Source: Deferribacter thermophilus (GTDB taxonomy: Bacteria; Chrysiogenota; Deferribacteres; Deferribacterales; Deferribacteraceae). From it: a stretch of 64,000 nt of DNA. Shown here one piece after another: positions 44,898-53,324 of the stretch (the first letter of the stretch is position 1; every line of letters begins with the position of its first letter). The position numbers and the translations under genes are program-made. Below the pieces are notes generated by a model that saw only the letters and a list, made by a program, of their open reading frames with translations, had not been told where the DNA came from and did no database searches. The DNA lies in the NCBI RefSeq assembly GCF_049472675.1, contig NZ_JAPNXM010000011.1:1-64000 (forward strand), given 5' to 3'.

Positions 44898-45959
44898 TTG
44901 AATATTGCATTTATAACTTCTACTCATAGGTGGGGTGGAGTTAAAACTTGGATGTTAAATTTTGCCAAAGAGTTAGAATCTTTAGGACATAGATGTTTTT
45001 TGTTCAGCTCTGATAAGAGTTTTCTAAATAAAGGTTCTAATTTTTCATTAAAAGGTTTTTATGTAAAATTTGGGTTTGATTACAACCCATACGTGATTAG
45101 TTATTTTTATAAGATGTTCAAAAGTCTAAAAATTGATATTATTATTTGCAATGTTTATAAAGAAATAAGAACCGCTGGGGTTGCTGCAAAATTATTATCT
45201 ATTCCAGTTGTACACAGGGTGGGGTTATCAGGTGATTTTAAAAATAAATTTGACGTAAGATTGGCTCATAGGTTTATTGTGGATAAAATTATTGTTCCTT
45301 GCGAAGGGATGAAAAACGATTTGATAAATAATTTTGAATTTATAGAAGATAACGATGTGGAATTCGTTTATAATGGTAGAAAACTTATTGGAAAAGTTAA
45401 GAATATTAGTAAACCGGTTAAGTTTGTTATAAGTTCTAAGGTACAAAAAAGCAAAGGACATCTGGATTTATTAACTGTTTTCAAAAAGTTATTAAAAAAT
45501 GGTATTACAGATTTTACTTGTGATATATATGGTGAAGGTAATTTGTCTTCATATATCAATGAAGAAATAGTCAAAAATGGACTTGAAAATTGGATAAAAA
45601 TAAAAGGGTTTTGTTATAATTTAGAAGATGTTTTAAATGCTTATCATTTTGGTTTATTAACTTCTTATTCAGAAGGATTACCAAATGTAGTGTTGGAATA
45701 TATGGCGTGTGGTTTACCAGTTATTGCTACAGATGTTGGTTGTACGAAAGAAATGATAGAAGATGGTTATAATGGTTTTATATACAACGCTGGGGATGTT
45801 GAGACTTTATATAAATTGATATATAAATGTATTAATATGAGTGAAAATATTTATATGAAAATGGCTAAAAATAGTTTAAAAATGATAGAGGAAAAGTTTA
45901 ATCTTACAAAAAATGCTAACACTCTGGAAACTATATTAACAAACTTAATTGAGAGGTAA
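44898..45959 (+). CDS. Glycosyltransferase family 4 protein
   Basis: This 353-residue GT-B protein starts with TTG at 44898 after a GAGG site. Segments are FITSTHRWGGVKTWMLNFAKELESLGH near 5-31, AGVAAKLLSIPVVHRVGLSGDF near 92, and the donor region YSEGLPNVVLEYMACGLPVIATDVGCTKEMIEDGYNGF near 256-293. It closes the run of eight glycosyltransferases and is three bases from the dehydrogenase gene. A 60-base gap separates it from the preceding gene. Confidence 0.87.
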   Translation: MNIAFITSTHRWGGVKTWMLNFAKELESLGHRCFLFSSDKSFLNKGSNFSLKGFYVKFGFDYNPYVISYFYKMFKSLKIDIIICNVYKEIRTAGVAAKLLSIPVVHRVGLSGDFKNKFDVRLAHRFIVDKIIVPCEGMKNDLINNFEFIEDNDVEFVYNGRKLIGKVKNISKPVKFVISSKVQKSKGHLDLLTVFKKLLKNGITDFTCDIYGEGNLSSYINEEIVKNGLENWIKIKGFCYNLEDVLNAYHFGLLTSYSEGLPNVVLEYMACGLPVIATDVGCTKEMIEDGYNGFIYNAGDVETLYKLIYKCINMSENIYMKMAKNSLKMIEEKFNLTKNANTLETILTNLIER

Positions 45960-45962
45960 ATA

Positions 45963-47243
45963 ATGAAAATAGCGGTGATTGGTTTAGGGTATGTGGGGCT
46001 ACCGTTGGCAGTAGCTTTTGCAAAAGAGTTTGATGTTATAGGTTTTGATATAAAAAGAGAAAGGATAGATGAGCTTAAAAACGGTATAGATTCTACAGGA
46101 GAAGTTAGTAGTGAAAAATTGAAAAGTGTATCAATAAAATTTACAAATAACTCGGATGATTTAAAAGAAGCTAATTTTTATATTGTTACTGTTCCAACCC
46201 CTATAGATAATCACAAAAATCCTGATTTGGGACCGCTTATTAAAGCAAGTGAAACTGTTGGTAAGTATTTGAAAAAAGGTGATTATATCGTTTATGAATC
46301 TACAGTTTATCCTGGAGTTACTGAAGAAATATGTGTGCCAATTTTAGAAAAAAAATCAGGACTTAAATTTATAATTGATTTTAAAGTAGGTTATTCCCCT
46401 GAGCGTATAAATCCTGGTGATAAAATTCATACTTTTGAAAATATAATTAAAGTTGTTTCAGGTTGCGATAAAGAGAGTCTTGAAAAAATAGCGGAGGTTT
46501 ATGGCAAGGTTGTTAAAGCAGGTATTTACAAAGCTGAAAGTATAAAAGTAGCCGAAGCTGCAAAAGTTATAGAAAACACTCAAAGGGATTTAAACATCGC
46601 ACTGATGAACGAGTTAGCACTAATCTTTGATAAAATGGATATAGATACAAAAAATGTTCTTGAAGCGGCTGGAACAAAATGGAATTTTTTAAAATTTGAG
46701 CCTGGTCTTGTTGGTGGTCATTGTATAGGTGTTGACCCATACTATTTAACCTTTAAAGCACAAGAGATTGGTTATCATCCTCAGGTAATTTTAGCTGGAA
46801 GAAAAATTAATGATTATATGGGAAAATTTATTGCTGAAAAAACTGTGAAACTTTTAATTAAAAATGATAAGCTTGTCAAAAACGCTAAAATTCTTATCTT
46901 GGGTTTTACTTTCAAAGAGAATGTCCCTGATATTAGAAATACAAGAGTAATTGATATTTACAATGAATTAATCGAATATGGTACAAATCCTATTGTTTAT
47001 GAGCCAGTAGCTTCGAAAGAGGATATTGAGAATGAATATGAAATAAAAATGTTGGATAGTATAAATAAAATTAATAAAGAGTTTGATGCAATAATTATGG
47101 CAGTTAAACATGATATATTTTTAAAAGAGCTGAATAACGAGGTTATTGAAAATTTACTGACAGAAAATGGTGTTTTTGTAGATGTAAAAGGTGTTATGAA
47201 AGATAAATTGAGCGATGCAAGATTTACTTATTGGAGATTATAA
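45963..47243 (+). CDS. Nucleotide-sugar dehydrogenase, UDP-GlcNAc/GalNAc type (WbpA/TviB-like)
   Basis: This 426-residue enzyme of the UDP-glucose/GDP-mannose dehydrogenase family has the NAD-binding start KIAVIGLGYVGLPLAVAFAKEF, then YIVTVPTPID near 72 and YSPERINPGDKIHTFENIIKVVSG near 146-169, and a catalytic GLVGGHCIGVDPYYLTFKAQEIGYHP near 247-272 with the active cysteine. The GG-HCIGVDPYYL pattern is typical of the 2-acetamido sugar group (WbpA, TviB). It makes a UDP-linked uronic acid for the saccharide. Confidence 0.92.
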   Translation: MKIAVIGLGYVGLPLAVAFAKEFDVIGFDIKRERIDELKNGIDSTGEVSSEKLKSVSIKFTNNSDDLKEANFYIVTVPTPIDNHKNPDLGPLIKASETVGKYLKKGDYIVYESTVYPGVTEEICVPILEKKSGLKFIIDFKVGYSPERINPGDKIHTFENIIKVVSGCDKESLEKIAEVYGKVVKAGIYKAESIKVAEAAKVIENTQRDLNIALMNELALIFDKMDIDTKNVLEAAGTKWNFLKFEPGLVGGHCIGVDPYYLTFKAQEIGYHPQVILAGRKINDYMGKFIAEKTVKLLIKNDKLVKNAKILILGFTFKENVPDIRNTRVIDIYNELIEYGTNPIVYEPVASKEDIENEYEIKMLDSINKINKEFDAIIMAVKHDIFLKELNNEVIENLLTENGVFVDVKGVMKDKLSDARFTYWRL

Positions 47244-47256
47244 GAGGTGATAAATT

Positions 47257-47856
47257 ATGGAGAGCTTAAAAAATGTGGGAGAGTTTGCTTATAATTTGAT
47301 TTGTAAATGGCATGAGGATGATGACTATATGCCTAATTTAAATGATGATAAACTTAATTTATTGGTTTTACAACTTACAAGGTACAATTATGATCTTTGG
47401 CATGAAGAGGATAAAGCAAGAGACCCAGATGCTACAGATTCCATTATAGCTAATGTGAAAAGAAAAATTGATAAGCTAAATCAAAGTAGAAATGACACCA
47501 TCGAAAAATTGGATGAAGAGATTTTAAACAATTTGAAAGATGTAAAACTACTTGAAAATGCAAAAATGAATAGCGAGACACCAGGAAGTATTATCGATAG
47601 AATTACTATAAATGCCTTAAAGATATACCACATGGATGAGCAAACAAAAAGGGAAGATGCTTCAAGGGAGCATATCGAAAAGTGCAAATATCGATTGTTA
47701 ATACTTAAAGATCAGGCTAAAGATCTACAACAGTGTTTAAATGAATTAATGGATGATTTGTTAAGTGGTCGAAAATTTATGAAAGTTTATCGACAGATGA
47801 AAATGTATAATGATCCAAATCTAAATCCTGTATTGTATAAGAAAAATAAAAAGTAG
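47257..47856 (+). CDS. DUF4254 family protein
   Basis: This 199-residue helical protein has the LWHEEDKARDPDATDSIIANVKRKIDKLNQSRNDTIEKLDEEI segment near 47-89, diagnostic of DUF4254, with SETPGSIIDRITINALKIYHM following. The function is unknown; family members are often next to glycosyltransferase and lipid A genes. Here it lies between the sugar dehydrogenase and lpxK, six bases before lpxK, so the two are cotranscribed and a role in lipid A or LPS modification is a fair guess. Confidence 0.85.
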   Translation: MESLKNVGEFAYNLICKWHEDDDYMPNLNDDKLNLLVLQLTRYNYDLWHEEDKARDPDATDSIIANVKRKIDKLNQSRNDTIEKLDEEILNNLKDVKLLENAKMNSETPGSIIDRITINALKIYHMDEQTKREDASREHIEKCKYRLLILKDQAKDLQQCLNELMDDLLSGRKFMKVYRQMKMYNDPNLNPVLYKKNKK

Positions 47857-47862
47857 GTAAAA

Positions 47863-48783
47863 TTGCCAAAGATAGTTTCGATTGGAAATATTTCTTTAGG
47901 TGGAACAGGGAAGACCCCTTTTACTATTTTTTTAGCCAATAAACTTATTTCAAAAGGGTACAATGTAGCTATACTGTCAAGAGGGTATAAAGGGAAAATA
48001 GGGTATGATACAAATCTGATATCAGATGATAAAAAAATATTATTAAAGCCACCTTTAGCTGCTGATGAGCCTTATATGATTGCTGTTAACTGTAAAGGAG
48101 TTATAGTAATTACTGGCAAGGATAGAAATAAAAGTTATCAATTTCTCTTAAAAAATTTTAAAAATATAGATTTTGTTTTATTGGATGATGCTTTTCAGCA
48201 TCGAAAGATGAAAAGGGATCTGGATATTTTACTTTTAGACCATAAAAACCCTATCTCCACAGGATTACCATTCCCTTTTGGATATTTGAGAGAATTTCCT
48301 TCTGCTATCAAAAGAGCAGATATTATTATTTTTACAAGAGCTAATAGTTTTACAATCCCTGCAAATGTTAAAAAATATATAAAAGATAAGCCAACATTTT
48401 TTTCTAAAACCAAGCCTGTCGGTGTTTTTTATCAAAATAATTTATACGATTTAGAATTTTTAAAGGATAAAAATGTAGTTGCCTTTGCAGGTATTGCTAA
48501 AAATAGAAATTTTTTCAAGTTGTTAGAATCGCTTGGTGCTAACTTGGTTTATACTAAAGGTTTTATGGATCATCATCTTTACAAAGAGAGGGAAATAAGT
48601 TTTTTACTTAAAATAAAAGAGAGATACAAAGCAGATTTATTGATTACTACAGAGAAAGATTTTGTCAAAATGGATGAAAATTTAAAAAATTTAGTTTCTT
48701 ATTTAAAAATTGGCATAGAAGTTAATGAAGAAAATAGGTTAATAGAGATGATAGAAAAAGAGGGTGGGAACCCTCTTGATTAG
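47863..48783 (+). CDS. lpxK: Tetraacyldisaccharide 4'-kinase LpxK, short N-terminus
   Basis: This kinase phosphorylates lipid A disaccharide at the 4' position. The P-loop GNISLGGTGKTPF (about 8-20), the SRGYKGK near 40, the DDAFQHRKMKRDLDILLLD segment near 109-127 (usually DDGFQHR) and TRAN near 158 are present. At 306 residues it starts almost at the P-loop; most LpxK proteins have about 40 further residues with a membrane helix. A TTG start at 47863 follows a TAGGT site. The 3' end holds an overlapping terminator for the convergent gene. Confidence 0.88.
   Translation: MPKIVSIGNISLGGTGKTPFTIFLANKLISKGYNVAILSRGYKGKIGYDTNLISDDKKILLKPPLAADEPYMIAVNCKGVIVITGKDRNKSYQFLLKNFKNIDFVLLDDAFQHRKMKRDLDILLLDHKNPISTGLPFPFGYLREFPSAIKRADIIIFTRANSFTIPANVKKYIKDKPTFFSKTKPVGVFYQNNLYDLEFLKDKNVVAFAGIAKNRNFFKLLESLGANLVYTKGFMDHHLYKEREISFLLKIKERYKADLLITTEKDFVKMDENLKNLVSYLKIGIEVNEENRLIEMIEKEGGNPLD
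48752..48777 (-). terminator. Terminator of the rubrerythrin-like gene, inside the lpxK 3' end
   Basis: AAGAGGGT (48758-48765), a GGGA loop and ACCCTCTT (48770-48777) form a perfect 8-bp stem. On the minus strand the stem is followed by a T-run, fitting the gene ending at 48785. On the plus strand it lies in the last codons of lpxK without a clear T-run. Confidence 0.7.
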
Positions 48784-48784
48784 A

Positions 48785-49294
48785 TTACATTTCTACGGAA
48801 AACTCCATTGTATCAAACCAGAAACCATCATTTCTGATTGTATCAAGCTCAGCCTGAATAATGTTGTAATGTTTTTCTTCCACTTCAGCTAATTTTTCAA
48901 AGAATTCTTTTACTTCGGGAGATTCTGCTTTGGCAGCTTCACTTTTATAAAATTCATAAGCTTTTCTTTCATGTTCTAAAGCGATTTTTAATGCCTCTTC
49001 ATCTCCCAATTCTGCTTTATCTATTTTTTGAAGACTAACATCTTTTACATCTGGCATGAATTTTGAAAGTCTACCCTTTGGTACTTCTATTACTTCTACC
49101 TTTTGTCCTTCCATAATTTGGTTTGTAAATCTTTCAATAAGTTCCATGTGGTCAACTTCATCCAAAGCTAACTGTATAAACATATTTTTGCCAGAAGAAA
49201 CCTTAGTTTGTTTTGCAAACTTTAAATAAGTCCTCAACCCCTCTTTTTCAGCCTCATAAGCTGTCTTTAGAGCTTTAAGTAATTCGTTTGACAT
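48785..49294 (-). CDS. Rubrerythrin/ferritin-like diiron protein
   Basis: This 169-residue four-helix protein has the diiron ligands expected: AYEAEKEGLRTYLKFA near 12-27, ALDEVDHMELIERF near 44-57, ALEHERKAYEFYK near 109-121 and AEVEEKHYNIIQAE near 137-150. The rubredoxin-like domain of true rubrerythrin is absent. Such proteins reduce peroxide or store iron in anaerobes. The Shine-Dalgarno AGGAGG lies nine bases before the ATG. Confidence 0.88.
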   Translation of the reverse strand: MSNELLKALKTAYEAEKEGLRTYLKFAKQTKVSSGKNMFIQLALDEVDHMELIERFTNQIMEGQKVEVIEVPKGRLSKFMPDVKDVSLQKIDKAELGDEEALKIALEHERKAYEFYKSEAAKAESPEVKEFFEKLAEVEEKHYNIIQAELDTIRNDGFWFDTMEFSVEM

Positions 49295-49325
49295 CTTGTC
49301 ACCTCCTAAAATTTAACATAGTTTT

Positions 49326-49353
49326 ATTATAATCTTTCTAAATTTCATTTCAA
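49326..49353 (-). promoter_or_regulatory. Promoter of the rubrerythrin-like gene
   Basis: On the minus strand TTGAAA (49348-49353) and a perfect TATAAT (49326-49331) are 16 bases apart, giving a leader of about 25 bases. Confidence 0.65.
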
Positions 49354-49424
49354 CATAAATATTGAGTTTTAATAATAATTGAAGTATGTATAAAAGCGAT
49401 TTACTAAAACAATGGAGGTCTTAA

Positions 49425-50729
49425 ATGAACCCTTTAGCTCAAGAATTAAATGAACTTATCAAAAAAGATAACCCAGCAGTTGTAGAAATGTTGTCAGCAT
49501 TGGGGAAAAATCTATTTATGCCAAAAGGCATTTTGACTCAATCGGCAGAAGCAAAAGAGAAAGCACATAAATTTAATGCAACAATCGGTATTGCCACAGA
49601 AGGTGACAGGCCTATGTATCTTGATTGTATTTATGAAGCTCTTGATGAATTTGAACCAAAAGATTTATTCCCTTACGCACCAGCTACTGGTAAACCAGAG
49701 CTTAGAAAAGCATGGAAAGAAAAGATGATTAAAGAGAACCCTTCTTTAAAAGGGAAATATATAGGAACACCAATAGTGACTAATGCTTTAACACACGGTT
49801 TGAGTATAGTTGCTGATATGTTTGTAGATGAAGGTGACTATGTGGTTACACCAGATAAATTTTGGGGAAATTATAGATTAACTTTTTTTGTAAGAAGAGG
49901 TGGCGAAGTAGCTACATTTGATACTTTTACTGAGGAAGGTGGCTTTAATGTTGATGCTTTAATAGAAAAGGTTAAAGCATGTGGTACTGCAAAAGGTAAA
50001 GTTGTTGTATTACTTAATTTTCCAAACAACCCTTCTGGATATATGCCGACTGTGGAAGAAGCTAAAAGAATCGCTGATGGTTTAGTAAAAATAGCAGAGG
50101 AAGGGGTAAAAATTGTTGCTGTTACAGATGATGCTTATTTTGGACTCTTTTATGAAGATTCGATAAAAGAATCTATTTTTGGTCTTTTGGCGAATAGATC
50201 TAACAATCTTCTGGCAATAAAACTAGATGGTGCTACAAAAGAAGAGTATGTTTGGGGATTTCGTGTTGGTTTTATCACTTTTGCTGCGACAGAACCAAAA
50301 GAGCAAAATAACTTATTGATTGCTTTAGAAAAGAAGGTGGCGGGCTTAATAAGAGGTACTATTTCTAATTGTCCGCATCCATCTCAAACTTTTGTTTTAA
50401 GAGCACTAAATCATCCTGATTTTGCAAAACAGAAAGCTGAAAAGTATGAAATTATGAAAGCAAGAGCTTTAAAAGTTAAAGAAGTTTTAAGTAGTGGAAA
50501 ATATAGTGATGAATTTGATTATTATCCATTTAACTCTGGTTATTTTATGTGTTTAAAACTGAAAAATGTTGAAGCTGAGGCGTTAAGAGTGCATTTACTT
50601 GATAAATATGGTGTTGGTACAATATCAGTGAATAAAACAGATTTAAGGATTGCTTTTAGCTGTATTGATGTAAATGATGTAGAAGAATTGTTTGAGTTGA
50701 TATACAAGGGTTGTAAAGATTTGAGATAA
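49425..50729 (+). CDS. PLP-dependent aminotransferase, class I/II
   Basis: This 434-residue fold-type I aminotransferase has VTNALTHGLSIVADMFVDEGDYVV near 117-140, LLNFPNNPSGYMPT near 197-210, VAVTDDAYFGLFYED near 235-249 and AIKLDGATKEEYVWGFRVGF near 265-284, which holds the PLP lysine. It does not resemble the aminotransferase at 6523. The WGFRVGF pattern and length suggest an aromatic or branched-chain type, but the substrate is not assignable. A GGAGGT site precedes the ATG. Confidence 0.88.
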   Translation: MNPLAQELNELIKKDNPAVVEMLSALGKNLFMPKGILTQSAEAKEKAHKFNATIGIATEGDRPMYLDCIYEALDEFEPKDLFPYAPATGKPELRKAWKEKMIKENPSLKGKYIGTPIVTNALTHGLSIVADMFVDEGDYVVTPDKFWGNYRLTFFVRRGGEVATFDTFTEEGGFNVDALIEKVKACGTAKGKVVVLLNFPNNPSGYMPTVEEAKRIADGLVKIAEEGVKIVAVTDDAYFGLFYEDSIKESIFGLLANRSNNLLAIKLDGATKEEYVWGFRVGFITFAATEPKEQNNLLIALEKKVAGLIRGTISNCPHPSQTFVLRALNHPDFAKQKAEKYEIMKARALKVKEVLSSGKYSDEFDYYPFNSGYFMCLKLKNVEAEALRVHLLDKYGVGTISVNKTDLRIAFSCIDVNDVEELFELIYKGCKDLR

Positions 50730-50731
50730 AT

Positions 50732-50751
50732 AGGGGAGGATACTCCCCTTT
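50732..50751 (+). terminator. Short hairpin after the aminotransferase gene
   Basis: AGGGGAG (50732-50738), GATA, CTCCCCT (50743-50749) and then TT. The tail is short, so it may act as an attenuator before yedF rather than a complete terminator. Confidence 0.45.
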
Positions 50752-50768
50752 AATTAAATGGAGGTTGT

Positions 50769-51359
50769 ATGGTAGTAGATGCAAGAGGGGAAGCTTGCCC
50801 AACTCCTGTTATTTTGACTAAAAAAGCTCTTGAGAGTATTGAAGAAGGGGTTATCACAGTTTTAGTTGATAATCTTGCTTCAAAAGAAAATGTATCAAAG
50901 TATGCTTCAAGTCAGGGGCTTCATTATGAAGTTAATGAGAAAGATGGGTATTTTGAGATTGTTATAACTAAGGGTTATACTTGTGATATAGATTCTGAAA
51001 AAAAAGCTGAAAAGTCTAATAAAAATAAAATCGTTTTGCATGTTGTGAGTGATTCAATTGGTTTAGGCAACGAAGAGCTTGGTAAAATTTTAATGAAAGG
51101 TTTTATTGAGAATATTATTAACTTGGATCGGCTACCAACTTCAATTATTTTTGTAAACAGTGGAGTATTTTTGACAACTAAAAATGAAGATACTATAAAA
51201 GCATTAAAGGAGCTTGAAGCAAAAGGGGTAGAAATCCTAAGTTGTGGAACATGTTTAAATTATTATAATCTAATTGATGAACTAAAGGTTGGTGAAATAA
51301 CTGATGGTTTTAAAGTTATGCAAAGGCTTTTTGAAGCTGACAAGGTAATTAGAGTTTAG
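50769..51359 (+). CDS. yedF: Selenium metabolism protein YedF
   Basis: This 196-residue protein fuses an N-terminal TusA-like domain (DARGEACPTPVILTKKALE near 4-22, with the CPxP motif) to a C-terminal DsrE-like domain that ends in a cysteine pair (SCGTCLNYYNLID near 158-170). This is the YedF architecture associated with selenium metabolism. It is next to selD, 13 bases from its GTG start, which supports the call. Confidence 0.9.
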   Translation: MVVDARGEACPTPVILTKKALESIEEGVITVLVDNLASKENVSKYASSQGLHYEVNEKDGYFEIVITKGYTCDIDSEKKAEKSNKNKIVLHVVSDSIGLGNEELGKILMKGFIENIINLDRLPTSIIFVNSGVFLTTKNEDTIKALKELEAKGVEILSCGTCLNYYNLIDELKVGEITDGFKVMQRLFEADKVIRV

Positions 51360-51372
51360 TTAAGGGGTTAAA

Positions 51373-52401
51373 GTGATTAAGTTAACTCATTTAGCAAAAG
51401 CTGCAGGGTGAGCAGCTAAAATAGGTCCGGAGGACCTAAACGAAGCACTCAAAGATTTAAAAATATACAAAGATAACAATGTAATTGTGTCTTTTGAAAC
51501 AAATGATGATAGTGGTATTTATAAAGTTAGTGATGACATATATTTAGCTCAGACTGTTGATTATATAACCCCTGTTGTTGATGAGCCTTACACTTTTGGA
51601 AGAATTTCTGCAATAAATTCTTTGAGTGATATTTATGCTATGGGAGGAGATCCAATAACTGCTCTTTCTATTTTAATGTATTCTTGTGAAATAGATAATG
51701 AGATAATAAAAGCTATGATGCAGGGTGCCTGTGATGAGCTAGCAAAAGTAAAGTGCAATTTACTTGGTGGGCATACAATTTCAGATAATGAAGTAAAATT
51801 AGGGTTTGCTATAACAGGTATGATTAATGATGGTAAAATATATAAAAATTGTACTGCAAGAGAAAATGATAAAATCATCTATACTAAGCCCTTAGGAATT
51901 GGGGTGTTATCAACAGCTTTAAAAGGTGAAATGACAAATAATGAGGAAAATAAGATTTTAGAAGATGTTATGCTTTTTTCAAATTATTTAGCTAGCAAAA
52001 TTATGAAAAAGTATGATGTATCAGCATGTACAGATATTACAGGGTTTGGCTTGGCTGGTCATTTATTTGAAGTTGCTAAAGGTTCGAATAAGACATTAAA
52101 GATATATTATAATGAATTGTCCTATTTGAAATCTGCTATTAAATATGCTGAAATGGGTATTATCCCTGCTGGTGCTTATTTTAATAAACAGTTTTTAGAA
52201 AATTATGTGGATTATTCAAAAGTTGAAGAAAAATATAAAATGCTTCTTTTTGATCCTCAGACTTCTGGTGGGCTTGCCATATTTGTTTCAGAAAAGGTTG
52301 CCGATAGTTTACTAAATGAACTTATAGAAAGTGGTTATATTTATTCTAAGATAATTGGTGAAGTAAAAGGGTATAAAGATAAATATATTATATTTTGCTA
52401 A
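51373..52401 (+). CDS. selD: Selenide, water dikinase (selenophosphate synthase), selenoprotein
   Basis: SelD makes selenophosphate from selenide and ATP. The frame starts at GTG 51373 (GGGG site five bases upstream) and continues through an in-frame TGA at 51409-51411, codon 13. The context, LAKAAG-U-AAKIGPEDL, is the SelD active-site segment in which other species have Cys or Sec. A SECIS-like hairpin starts ten bases later. Downstream are DDSGIYKVSDDIYLAQTVDY, INSLSDIYAMGGDPITALS, LLGGHTISDNEVKLGFAITG, ACTDITGFGLAGHLFEVA and LLFDPQTSGGLAIFV, all family motifs. At 342 residues the length is normal. Without recoding, the gene would be called from 51487 and lose its catalytic residue. Confidence 0.93.
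51422..51438 (+). promoter_or_regulatory. SECIS-like hairpin of selD
   Basis: TAGGTCC (51422-51428), a GGA loop, and GGACCTA (51432-51438) form a perfect 7-bp stem. It begins ten bases after the in-frame TGA at 51409-51411, the usual distance for a bacterial SECIS read by SelB. Confidence 0.8.
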
Positions 52402-52404
52402 ATA

Positions 52405-52422
52405 GGGAGCATTGAAGCTCCC
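52405..52422. terminator. Hairpin between selD and purC (convergent)
   Basis: GGGAGC (52405-52410), ATTGAA, GCTCCC (52417-52422). It lies between two convergent genes and may terminate both, although neither side has a strong T-run. Confidence 0.45.
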
Positions 52423-52431
52423 AGAATAAGT

Positions 52432-53310
52432 TTATTTAGTTAAGATTTCCATAATTTCCAAATATCTTTTAGATGTTTGTTCAATGATATCTTTTGGAAG
52501 TTCAGGTCCAGGTGCTTTTTTATCCCAGTCTAAGGTTTCAAGGTAGTTTCTAACAAACTGTTTGTCCATACTCTCTTGTGGTTCACCTACTTTATAAGTT
52601 TCTTTAAACCAGAATCTTGATGAATCAGGGGTGAGTAATTCATCTATCAAGATGATTTCACCATCTTTGTTACCAAACTCCATTTTAGTATCTGCTATTA
52701 TTATCCCTTTCTCTTCGGCAATTTTAGAGCAAAAAGTATATATTTTAAGAGTGTAATCTCTTAATTTTTTAGCTGTTTCCTCCCCTACTATTAAACACAT
52801 CTGTTCAAAAGATATATTTTCGTCGTGTTCACCAACCTCTGCTTTTGTAGCAGGGGTAAAGAGAGGTGGTTCTAATTTTTGAGATTCTTTTAAATTTTCT
52901 GGTAATTTTATTCCACAAACTTCCCCTGTTTTTTTATAATCTTTCCAACCTGATCCTGTAATATATCCTCTGACTACACATTCTACTGGATAAGGTTTTG
53001 CTTTTTCTACAAGCATACTTCTTCCTTCTAATATATTTCTATATTTTTTACATACCTCAGGCATTTCATCTATATCTGTTGTAATTAAGTGGTTTTTTAT
53101 AATGTGTGAAGTTTTTTCAAACCAAAATTTAGAAAGTTGAGTAAGTACATAACCTTTGTATGGTATCCCATTTGGTAAAATGACATCAAAGGCAGAAATT
53201 CTATCTGTTGTCACAATCAGTAAATAATTTCCGAGATCGTAAATATCTCGTACTTTGCCTCTGCCGATTAAATTTAAATCAGGTATTTCAGTTTTTAAAA
53301 CTACATCCAT
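52432..53310 (-). CDS. purC: Phosphoribosylaminoimidazole-succinocarboxamide synthase
   Basis: This roughly 292-residue purine enzyme joins aspartate to CAIR using ATP. GRGKVRDIYDLGN near 16-28 and DRISAFDVILPNGIPYKG near 37-54 form the ATP site. ECVVRGYITGSGWKDYKKTG near 109-128 and DTKMEFGNKDGEIILIDELLTPDSSRFW near 206-233 are diagnostic. I place the start at ATG 53310, five bases after AGGAGGG, instead of the upstream ATG at 53334. It is 14 bases from the CoA-disulfide-reductase gene. Confidence 0.96.
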   Translation of the reverse strand: MDVVLKTEIPDLNLIGRGKVRDIYDLGNYLLIVTTDRISAFDVILPNGIPYKGYVLTQLSKFWFEKTSHIIKNHLITTDIDEMPEVCKKYRNILEGRSMLVEKAKPYPVECVVRGYITGSGWKDYKKTGEVCGIKLPENLKESQKLEPPLFTPATKAEVGEHDENISFEQMCLIVGEETAKKLRDYTLKIYTFCSKIAEEKGIIIADTKMEFGNKDGEIILIDELLTPDSSRFWFKETYKVGEPQESMDKQFVRNYLETLDWDKKAPGPELPKDIIEQTSKRYLEIMEILTK

Positions 53311-53324
53311 TAGACCCTCCTGAT

